Shown here piece by piece: positions 43,417 to 50,697 of a DNA stretch of 64,000 bases (within the stretch, counting starts at the first letter, position 1; each line of letters starts with the position of its first letter). A model generated the notes under the pieces. The model searched no databases, had not been told where the DNA came from, and was given only the letters and a program-made list of their open reading frames with translations. The stretch covers positions 1,425,001-1,489,000 of the forward strand of contig NZ_CP029151.1 of NCBI RefSeq assembly GCF_003095655.1. Direction: 5' to 3'. The DNA comes from Dokdonia sp. Dokd-P16 (lineage in GTDB: Bacteria; Bacteroidota; Bacteroidia; Flavobacteriales; Flavobacteriaceae). A program made the position numbers and the translations under genes.

Positions 43417-44133
43417 TTATACAGAAATGATTTCACTCTCTTCGAGTAGTTTCTCGTTGCGCAGTCTCAATACAATTTGAGCAACAGCAACGGTGTCTTT
43501 TTCACAATATACTACAATACGTTTTATATCCTTTTCTTCGTAGTAGACTGCCCTTACTTGGCTGCCGTCTATATCGTCCTTAGGAGAAGGGATGCCGAGT
43601 ATTTTTGTGAGCAGTTTTAAGGAGGTGTAGTGTTTGTAATCTCCAAACTTCCATAAGTCTAAGGTATCAATGTGAGGTATCTCCCAAGGTTTTTTTCCAA
43701 AGAGGTTAAGCTTATGAGGTAATGTAATGCCATTTATAATCATCCTACGAGCGATATATGGAAAGTCAAACTCCTTACCATTATGAGCACAAAGAAGATG
43801 CTGCTTGCCATTAAAATGTGTTTCTAGTAGGGTTTTAAAATCATTGAGGAGAATTGATTCATCATCTCCAGCAAAAGAGGTGGTTCTAAATCTCTTGCCT
43901 GCTACACTAGCGTTAAAATAACCTACAGAAATACACACGATTTTTCCAAACTCTGCCCAAATGCCAGCGCGTTCATAAAAAGTCTCTGGAGTATGCTCAT
44001 CTTTACGCAGGTATTTTGTCTTATCTGCGTAAAGTGCCTTTTCTACATCGTCTAGATCAGAAAAATCTTGATGTTGAGGTACTGTCTCAATATCCAAAAA
44101 AAGGATATGTTCTAGTTGTAACGTATCTATCAT
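43417..44133 (-). CDS. DnaQ-like 3'-5' exonuclease (PolB-like)
   Basis: A 238-residue stand-alone exonuclease of the RNase H fold. The acidic residues are in ILFLDIETVP (Exo I, DxE), LCAHNGKEFDFPYIAR (Exo II) and VVYCEKDTVAVAQI (Exo III, with YxxxD). It resembles the predicted PolB-type exonuclease domain not attached to a polymerase. It may proofread or trim DNA or RNA ends; the substrate is unknown. The gldL-like gene follows on the same strand. Confidence 0.85.
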   Translation of the reverse strand: MIDTLQLEHILFLDIETVPQHQDFSDLDDVEKALYADKTKYLRKDEHTPETFYERAGIWAEFGKIVCISVGYFNASVAGKRFRTTSFAGDDESILLNDFKTLLETHFNGKQHLLCAHNGKEFDFPYIARRMIINGITLPHKLNLFGKKPWEIPHIDTLDLWKFGDYKHYTSLKLLTKILGIPSPKDDIDGSQVRAVYYEEKDIKRIVVYCEKDTVAVAQIVLRLRNEKLLEESEIISV

Positions 44134-44282
44134 TTGTTTATTCGGTTATTTTCAAGCCTAAAATCTTATTTAATGACGTTAAAATACAATAAAATGCTAA
44201 TTGACAGCGATTTGTGTGTTTTGATATTTGTAATTAGGTTATTCGAAAGATTATTTTAGGTAGGCAAATGTCAATTTTTTTT

Positions 44283-44296
44283 GCTTTCGCGAAAGC
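44283..44296. repeat. Genome palindrome copy 12, after ogt
   Basis: Perfect GCTTTCGCGAAAGC, 19 bp downstream of the ogt stop and preceded by a run of T. Confidence 0.95.
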
Positions 44297-44314
44297 GAGA
44301 TTGAAACCTTTACT

Positions 44315-44788
44315 TCAAAACAACGAACCCTGAGTAACGGGACTTTCGTGTTCAAGCAGCCATTTTTTACGATATAATCCGCCAGCATAACCCGTTAGAG
44401 AGCCATCGCTGCCTATCACGCGATGACAAGGAATGATTATAGAAAGGGGGTTCTTACCATTTGCGCTTGCTGCTGCACGTATTACTTTAGGGTCGCCTAG
44501 CTGTTTTGCCATAGCTAGATACGAGGTTGTTTTTCCAAATGGTATAGCCTCTAACTCTCTCCAAACTCGACGTTGAAAATCTGTACCTGACGGATTGAGC
44601 TTGAGGGAAAAAGTAGTGCGTTCTCTCGCAAAGTATTCTAGAATTTGGGCGACAGCATCATCAAGTGCTTTTGGAATTATCGTAGTGGGTAATGCATCTG
44701 TTTCTATAAATAATACAGAACTCAGGCCATCGCTAGAGGCTTTTAACTCTAATAATCCTATAGGTGTGGCTATAATTGCGTGTTCCAT
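44315..44788 (-). CDS. ogt: Methylated-DNA-protein-cysteine methyltransferase
   Basis: Ogt/MGMT removes methyl groups from O6-methylguanine onto its own cysteine, a one-shot repair. The 157-residue protein has acceptor Cys121 in IIIPCHRVIG, with the helix-turn-helix FGKTTSYLAMAKQLGDPKVIRAAASANGK split across the preceding residues. The N-terminal domain is short, as in Ogt. It is divergent from the hybrid kinase across 75 bp. Confidence 0.94.
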   Translation of the reverse strand: MEHAIIATPIGLLELKASSDGLSSVLFIETDALPTTIIPKALDDAVAQILEYFARERTTFSLKLNPSGTDFQRRVWRELEAIPFGKTTSYLAMAKQLGDPKVIRAAASANGKNPLSIIIPCHRVIGSDGSLTGYAGGLYRKKWLLEHESPVTQGSLF

Positions 44789-44863
44789 TATCTCAAATAT
44801 ACCAATTAAGGTGTTGTTTATCTTACTGCCAATCAGTACTTTTATGGATTATAATATCTACAT

Positions 44864-47098
44864 ATGCGGCTCGCGCAACACCTTACTTATCTGGTTTTTA
44901 GCTTATTTTCTTTAATAATGATGGCACAAACGCCGTCTCAAGACATAGAAAATTATCAGAGTATTACATTAGATCTCGCTGCTATTCAATTGCAGAATCA
45001 GGAGTATAAAAGCGCTATCCAGACGCTAGATGATGTTCTAAAAAGAGCACAAAAGCAAGATGATAAAAACAAGCAGTATAGTGGTTACTCCATTCTAGGC
45101 GCCGTGTATTTATCATTGCAAGACACGGTAAAATCACGAGATGTTTTTGAAAAAGCGCTTGTGATAGCACAAGAACTTAAAAATGATACACTACTAGCAT
45201 CTTCTTACAATGATTTAGGAAAGTTATACGCATCTTCTGAGGGGTATCAAGACAAGGCGATTAACTACTTGCAGAAAAATATCCAGTTAATAGAAAAACT
45301 TGATGGCTCAGATAAGTCACTTGGCGCGCGTATAAACCTCGCTACACTGTACTTAAAGCAAGAAAATTTTGACGAAGCATACCCTGCTTTAATGCAAGCT
45401 AAATTTGCAAGTTTAAGAGATTCCTTAGACCGTAAAAGCCGCGCAAGAGTGCTCACATTACTAGGAAGATATTACACTAGTAGTAAACAAGAAACGCTCG
45501 CCGAAGATGCTTTTATGGAAGCGATAGAAATCAGTTTTTCAGAAGGCCTAGTTGCCGAAGAGGAGGAAGCTCAAAAGCAACTTGCAAAATTTTATGAAAG
45601 CAATAAAAATTTTGAGGCAGCATACTACCACTCACAACGTCAGTTACAACTAGCAAATGAAGTTTTTAAAAATGAAAGCCAGAAGGAATTGCAGGTTGCA
45701 AGCGCACAGTTTTACTCTCGAGAAAATGAACGTGACCTTGAGATAGCCACAAAAGAAAAAGAATTATTGGATCAAGTAGCCGAGAGTTCGCTCAAAACTA
45801 CAACGGCGCTTCTTTTTGCTTCATCCATACTACTTGTGGCGCTTTTTATAATTTTCACATTGTATCGAGCACGCAAGCAAAACTTATTACGCTTACGCGA
45901 AAAAAATAAGCAACTAGAAAAAGCAAAAAACGACGCCGAAGAACTTTCTAAACTTAAAACTCAATTCTTCTCAACAATTAGCCATGAGCTGCGTACACCG
46001 CTTTATGGAGTGATAGGGATTGCATCAATCCTACTTGAAGATACAGAGGTAAACAAGCATAGGCATGATTTGAGATCGCTTAAATTCTCGGCAGATTATC
46101 TGCTCGCACTCATTAACGATGTGCTTCTTATGAGTAAAATGGAAGCAAAAAATATTAAGCTCGAGCATACACCTTTTAAACTTAATACACTTTTAAGGAG
46201 TATCACGCATTCATTTGAATTTAGTCTAGAGCAAAATAATAATAAATTACATTTAGAGATTGATAAAGACCTTCCTAACCAACTTGTAGGAGACTCAGTA
46301 AGGCTTTCTCAAATTTTAATGAATCTCATAGGGAATGCCATTAAATTTAATGAAAATGGAAATATATGGGTTCGTATAAAAAAGGAGTCTATTACCGCAG
46401 ATGGGCTATATAGAACAGCATTTAGCATAGAAGATGATGGGATGGGAATTCCAAAAAATAGCCAGCAAAGTATTTTTGAAGAATTCTCTCAGGTAGAAAA
46501 TAAAAACTACAATTATCAAGGTACTGGTTTAGGTTTACCTATTGTGAAGAAACTACTAGCGCTTTACGATAGCGATATTACGTTAGTAAGCGAAGAAGGA
46601 AATGGAGCAACTTTCTCATTTGTAATTAACCTAGAGAAAGCCACGGGAATAGCTTCTGTAGAGCAAAAACAAATTGATACAATAGAGAGTATACACACGC
46701 TTCAGGGAACACATCTCTTAGTGGTAGATGATAACCGTATTAATCAAAAGATTACTCAAAAACTACTTGAAAATAAAGGGTTTTCATGCGATCTCGCTAG
46801 CGATGGTATAGAGGCAGTAAGCATGGTTCAAAACGGAATGTATGACTTAATTCTTATGGACATTCACATGCCTAAAAAAGATGGTATCGAGGCAACTAAG
46901 GATATTAGAAAATTTGATACGAGTATACCAATAGTCGCACTTACAGCCGTAGAGATTGATGAGATACGTCATAAAATCTACAAAGCTGGTATGGATGACA
47001 TACTAGTAAAGCCTTATGATGTATCTCAATTCTTGAGCGTCATATTGCGCAATATTAAAAATAAAAAATCACAAGCAATAGCTTCTGCGAGTGAGTAA
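44864..47098 (+). CDS. Hybrid sensor histidine kinase with TPR sensor and receiver
   Basis: A 744-residue membrane kinase. A signal peptide (ending MMAQT) leads to a periplasmic TPR array (about 30-265, repeats such as YSGYSILGAVYLSLQDTVKSR). A helix at about 316-336 crosses the membrane. A short coiled coil precedes HisKA with His374 in ISHELRTPLYG, then HATPase (N-box NLIGNAIKFNENG, DDGMGIP, TGLGLPIVKKL) and a receiver with phospho-Asp666 in LMDIHMP and Lys in VKPYD. No output domain, so it needs a separate partner. The TPR sensor is a frequent Bacteroidota design. A putative promoter (TTG 44814-44816, TACTTTTA 44837-44844) lies upstream. Confidence 0.92.
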   Translation: MRLAQHLTYLVFSLFSLIMMAQTPSQDIENYQSITLDLAAIQLQNQEYKSAIQTLDDVLKRAQKQDDKNKQYSGYSILGAVYLSLQDTVKSRDVFEKALVIAQELKNDTLLASSYNDLGKLYASSEGYQDKAINYLQKNIQLIEKLDGSDKSLGARINLATLYLKQENFDEAYPALMQAKFASLRDSLDRKSRARVLTLLGRYYTSSKQETLAEDAFMEAIEISFSEGLVAEEEEAQKQLAKFYESNKNFEAAYYHSQRQLQLANEVFKNESQKELQVASAQFYSRENERDLEIATKEKELLDQVAESSLKTTTALLFASSILLVALFIIFTLYRARKQNLLRLREKNKQLEKAKNDAEELSKLKTQFFSTISHELRTPLYGVIGIASILLEDTEVNKHRHDLRSLKFSADYLLALINDVLLMSKMEAKNIKLEHTPFKLNTLLRSITHSFEFSLEQNNNKLHLEIDKDLPNQLVGDSVRLSQILMNLIGNAIKFNENGNIWVRIKKESITADGLYRTAFSIEDDGMGIPKNSQQSIFEEFSQVENKNYNYQGTGLGLPIVKKLLALYDSDITLVSEEGNGATFSFVINLEKATGIASVEQKQIDTIESIHTLQGTHLLVVDDNRINQKITQKLLENKGFSCDLASDGIEAVSMVQNGMYDLILMDIHMPKKDGIEATKDIRKFDTSIPIVALTAVEIDEIRHKIYKAGMDDILVKPYDVSQFLSVILRNIKNKKSQAIASASE

Positions 47099-47111
47099 TT
47101 TACGGGTTAAG

Positions 47112-48227
47112 CTACGAGCCAGAAGGTGTGTTTTCTGAGTTCTTGTCATCATAAAGACCTAAGGTTTTTGCACGCTTTTGCCAGTTTTTTCGAGCTAGTG
47201 TTTGCAAGTCGGCCACGTTGTCGCTTTCATCCATGATTTCTAGTCCTAATAAAGTTTCAATAACGTCTTCCATAGTAACAAGACCGCTCATAGTTCCATA
47301 CTCGTCTACTACTAGTGCTATATGGTTTTTAGTAGAAATAAGCTGATCAAATAGATCTGGAATAGGCAGATTGCGTTTTGTAACAAGAATAGGACGTTCT
47401 ATCTCCTTTAAAGTAGTTGAATGTTTGTCTAAAGCCATCTCACGATACACTTCGCTTTTTAAAACAATACCTGTGATATGATCTCTTGTTCCTTCAAAAA
47501 TAGGAATACGAGAAAAACGTAATGATTGATTCTCAGCAAAAAAGTCGGCAACGGTGGTTGATGCGTCTGCCATTTTTATCACGGTGCGAGGCGTCATAAT
47601 ATCTTTAGTAAGCACCTCTTTAAATGTAAGAAGGTTGTTAAGTATTTTTGATTCGCTTTCTTCAAAAACACCATCTTCACCTGCCATTTGTGCCATTGCA
47701 GTAAAGTCCTCACGGCTCAACACGCTCTCGTGGTGACCGCCACCACCTACCATACGCGTAAAAAGCTGTAGTAACCATAAAATACCGGTGTATTTTAAAC
47801 TGGCCACCATAATTGTGAGCGTCTTTGCAGAGAAATTTGCAAGAGACTTCCAGAATTTTGCACCTATAGTTTTAGGTATAATCTCACTTGCAATTAAAAT
47901 AAGCAACGTCATAAGTGCAGATACAAAACCAAGAAAGTTAATCTCTGTAAATCCAAGGTTAATAATAAATTCTGGATACAAATCTGCAGCAACAGTACCT
48001 ACCATCATTGCACCTACAGTATGGGCAAGTGTGTTTAAGGTAAGGATTGCAATAAGTGGTTTATCTACATCTTTTTTAAGTTCTTCAAGAGTTTCGGCAT
48101 AGGCTTTTCCTTCGTTTTTCTTGATGTTTATAAAAGTAGGTGTCACACTTAGAAGTACAGCTTCAAGTATAGAACACAAGAATGAAAAAAAGATTGATAT
48201 AGTTGCCCACAACAGTAATTGACCCAT
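47112..48227 (-). CDS. CNNM/CorC-like membrane protein with CBS pair
   Basis: A 371-residue hemolysin-type membrane protein. The DUF21/CNNM transmembrane domain covers about 1-150 with four hydrophobic segments (ends at IIPKTIGAKFWKSL). A CBS pair follows (about 215-340: KDIMTPRTVIKM, GTMSGLVTMEDVIETLLG). The C-terminal CorC/HlyC domain found in many relatives is missing, so it is the short form. Family members are linked to Mg2+ or Co2+ transport or resistance. Divergent from the HAD phosphatase gene across 184 bp that contains palindrome copy 13. Confidence 0.88.
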   Translation of the reverse strand: MGQLLLWATISIFFSFLCSILEAVLLSVTPTFINIKKNEGKAYAETLEELKKDVDKPLIAILTLNTLAHTVGAMMVGTVAADLYPEFIINLGFTEINFLGFVSALMTLLILIASEIIPKTIGAKFWKSLANFSAKTLTIMVASLKYTGILWLLQLFTRMVGGGGHHESVLSREDFTAMAQMAGEDGVFEESESKILNNLLTFKEVLTKDIMTPRTVIKMADASTTVADFFAENQSLRFSRIPIFEGTRDHITGIVLKSEVYREMALDKHSTTLKEIERPILVTKRNLPIPDLFDQLISTKNHIALVVDEYGTMSGLVTMEDVIETLLGLEIMDESDNVADLQTLARKNWQKRAKTLGLYDDKNSENTPSGS

Positions 48228-48308
48228 AATAAAGTGATTGTTTTATGTAAATGTAGGGAAAAAGCGACGATACTTTAGCGGTGTTAGACGTACTTTATAT
48301 GTAGGCAC

Positions 48309-48322
48309 GCTTTCGCGAAAGC
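48309..48322. repeat. Genome palindrome copy 13, in the CNNM/HAD divergent gap
   Basis: Perfect GCTTTCGCGAAAGC with GTAATTAA on its right. After this copy no perfect one occurs for 10 kb. Confidence 0.95.
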
Positions 48323-48411
48323 GTAATTAATCATACCAGTCCTAAATCATAACAATAATTTAAGACCAAACCCTTGATTTTTGGGTAGGTTCGCATCTCT
48401 TATAATTAGAT

Positions 48412-49083
48412 ATGAAAAAGCAAGAATTAAAGGCAGTACTTTTTGATTTTGACGGAACTTTAGTAAACTCAGAGTCGCTTCATTTTGATGCATTTAATGA
48501 GTTGTTGGAGCCGTTTAATATCCAATATTCTTGGGAAGAATATGCAGAAACCATGGCAGGAAAGCCTGCATATTATGCCTTGGAGCAAATCATTAAGGAG
48601 CACAATCTTGATATTCCCTTTGAAGAAACGCTTAAGAAAAAAGAAGCGCTGTCTTATAAAAACCTCCGTAACTCACCAGTTGCATTTATGCCTCATGCAA
48701 TAGAGACGCTCAATTATTATAAAGATAAGGGAATCACCCTAGCACTTGTCACAGGAAGTGATCGTGAGATGGTAGATATTATTTTTGGCAAGGAAGATCT
48801 TGCACACTTTTTTGAGATTACAGTGACTTCCTCAGATGTAAAGGACACTAAACCTAGTCCAGAATCTTACCTCAAAGCACTTAGTGATTTAGGACTCCAG
48901 TCAGAAAATTGTATCGCCATAGAAGATACACACAGCGGTATGACTTCTGCAAAAGACGCAGGATTGCAGTGTTTGATAGTACAACATGATACCACACAAC
49001 ATAAAAGACTACAAAGAGCAGATGCACTCTTTTCAGATCTAAGAGAAGCACGAGCCCATATTGAAAAGCATTTTTCTTTCTAG
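48412..49083 (+). CDS. HAD-family phosphatase (beta-phosphoglucomutase-like)
   Basis: A 223-residue HAD hydrolase. Motif I is VLFDFDGTLVNSE (nucleophile Asp13), with a helical cap (about 18-90), motif II TGSD, Lys of motif III in DTKPSPESY, and motif IV CIAIEDTHSGM. The cap and IEDTHSGMTSAKDAG fit the beta-phosphoglucomutase/ sugar phosphatase subgroup. The substrate is unknown. Confidence 0.88.
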   Translation: MKKQELKAVLFDFDGTLVNSESLHFDAFNELLEPFNIQYSWEEYAETMAGKPAYYALEQIIKEHNLDIPFEETLKKKEALSYKNLRNSPVAFMPHAIETLNYYKDKGITLALVTGSDREMVDIIFGKEDLAHFFEITVTSSDVKDTKPSPESYLKALSDLGLQSENCIAIEDTHSGMTSAKDAGLQCLIVQHDTTQHKRLQRADALFSDLREARAHIEKHFSF

Positions 49084-49112
49084 AAACTCATTTTTTCGCG
49101 CAAGCGGAAAGT

Positions 49113-49562
49113 TTACACAGGCTTTTCAAAAACTTCTTTAAAAGTAAACGCATGGGCACTAGTGCCATTTTTTTGGAGATATTCTAGTCGTTCGATAGCT
49201 TCTTTTTCTGTGGGAGTGGTTCCGGCTTCTATCCACCATAGCGCATAATGTGCTTCACCATACTTTTGAAACCATTCCTTCTGGCGTTTCATAATGGCTG
49301 TATGGAACGTCGTGTAAGTATAGGTTCTAAGCGACTCTACATCCTCCCATATAGAGAAATTTATAAGCACTTGCTCATCGGCTAGGGCATTGGGTTGAGG
49401 TGTGGCATTCTCATCAAAAACATCCCGCCACACAAAACCTTTAGATTGCTCTGCAAGTGTATTTACCTCATCTGTATGGTCTCTAAAATCCTTCATCTCT
49501 GGATCATTTATGGAGACCCCTTTCATGCGGGCAACGTTAACTTGAGCGAGATGGTAGTTCAT
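49113..49562 (-). CDS. DUF3291-like protein
   Basis: A 149-residue protein of a ferredoxin-like (dimeric alpha/beta barrel) kind. Recognisable blocks are HLAQVNVARMKG at the N-terminus, INFSIWEDVESLRTYTYTTFH and WWIEAGTTPTEKEAIERLEYL, which match DUF3291 proteins. Related folds include monooxygenases such as antibiotic-biosynthesis ABM domains, but no catalytic role is known. It lies 25 bp after hemB on the same strand, so it may be co-transcribed. Confidence 0.8.
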   Translation of the reverse strand: MNYHLAQVNVARMKGVSINDPEMKDFRDHTDEVNTLAEQSKGFVWRDVFDENATPQPNALADEQVLINFSIWEDVESLRTYTYTTFHTAIMKRQKEWFQKYGEAHYALWWIEAGTTPTEKEAIERLEYLQKNGTSAHAFTFKEVFEKPV

Positions 49563-49587
49563 AAAATTACGTTCTTACTCCTACAAA

Positions 49588-50571
49588 TTAACTTATCAAC
49601 TTCACGACATCCTTTGCAAAGTAACTTGCCATCATAGTTGCCCCTGCACGTTTAATGGCAATTACTTGTTCCATCATCACGCTATCGTGATCTAACCAAC
49701 CTTTTTCGGCAGCGGCTTTGAGCATTGCATACTCACCACTCACTTGATATACGGCAATAGGCACATTTACTGCTTCTCGCAAATCACGCACAATATCTAG
49801 GTAGCATAATCCTGGTTTTACCATCACGATATCTGCCCCTTCTTCTATATCCATGAGCGTTTCTTTAATCGCCTCATCACGATTTGCAAAGTCCATCTGA
49901 TATGTTTTCTTATCCTTTGGAACATCTTTGAGATCAACAGGGGCACTATCCAGTGCATCACGGAAAGGGCCATAAAAGGAACTTGCATACTTTGCACTAT
50001 AGCTCATAATGCCAGTGTTATAAAAACCTTCATCTTCTAGCAATGTGCGCATTTCAAAAATACGACCGTCCATCATATCACTTGGCGCGAGAATATCTGC
50101 ACCAGCGCGAGCGTGGCTTAATCCCATTTCGGCAAGAACAGCGGCGGTATCATCATTTATTATCTCTCCGTTACCTACAATCCCATCGTGGCCAAAAGAA
50201 GAATAAGGATCTAGTGCCACATCTGTCATCACTACCATTTCTGGGCATGCATTTTTTACTGTTTTAATAGCACGTTGCATGAGCCCGTCACTATTGAGTG
50301 CTTCTGTTCCAGAGTTGTCTTTAAGGTTGTCTGGCACTTTTACAAAAAGCAATACAGATTTTAATCCCATTGACCACAACTCTTTAACTTCTTTTTCTAT
50401 GAGTTCAAGGCTATACCTATAATATCCAGGCATAGAGTTTATTTCTTCTTTTACACCTTTTCCTTCCACAACAAAGAGTGGTACAATAAAATCATTAGGA
50501 GTGATGTATGTCTCGCGCACTAGTGAGCGTATAGCTTCTGAGGTGCGTAGTCTGCGATTTCTGCGTAGCAT
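49588..50571 (-). CDS. hemB: Delta-aminolevulinic acid dehydratase (porphobilinogen synthase)
   Basis: HemB condenses two 5-aminolevulinate molecules to porphobilinogen, the first common tetrapyrrole step. The 327-residue protein has the active Lys-bearing block MVKPGLCYLD and SDMMDGR. The catalytic-zinc triad of the human and yeast enzymes (three Cys) is replaced: DVALDPYSSFGHDG has Ala119, Asp121 and Asp129. That pattern marks the Mg2+-dependent or metal-switched class known from Pseudomonas. It heads a heme-gene cluster but points away from hemF, with the helicase gene between. Confidence 0.95.
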   Translation of the reverse strand: MLRRNRRLRTSEAIRSLVRETYITPNDFIVPLFVVEGKGVKEEINSMPGYYRYSLELIEKEVKELWSMGLKSVLLFVKVPDNLKDNSGTEALNSDGLMQRAIKTVKNACPEMVVMTDVALDPYSSFGHDGIVGNGEIINDDTAAVLAEMGLSHARAGADILAPSDMMDGRIFEMRTLLEDEGFYNTGIMSYSAKYASSFYGPFRDALDSAPVDLKDVPKDKKTYQMDFANRDEAIKETLMDIEEGADIVMVKPGLCYLDIVRDLREAVNVPIAVYQVSGEYAMLKAAAEKGWLDHDSVMMEQVIAIKRAGATMMASYFAKDVVKLIS

Positions 50572-50697
50572 AAAAAGAGGTATATAGATTTATAATCGTC
50601 TAGTTAGGTGGTCACAACTCTTTTACAAATAGTCGTTCGTACTTCGAATTGTGTGCCTTATATTTAAACAAATTTACCAATTAATTTACCACTCCCT

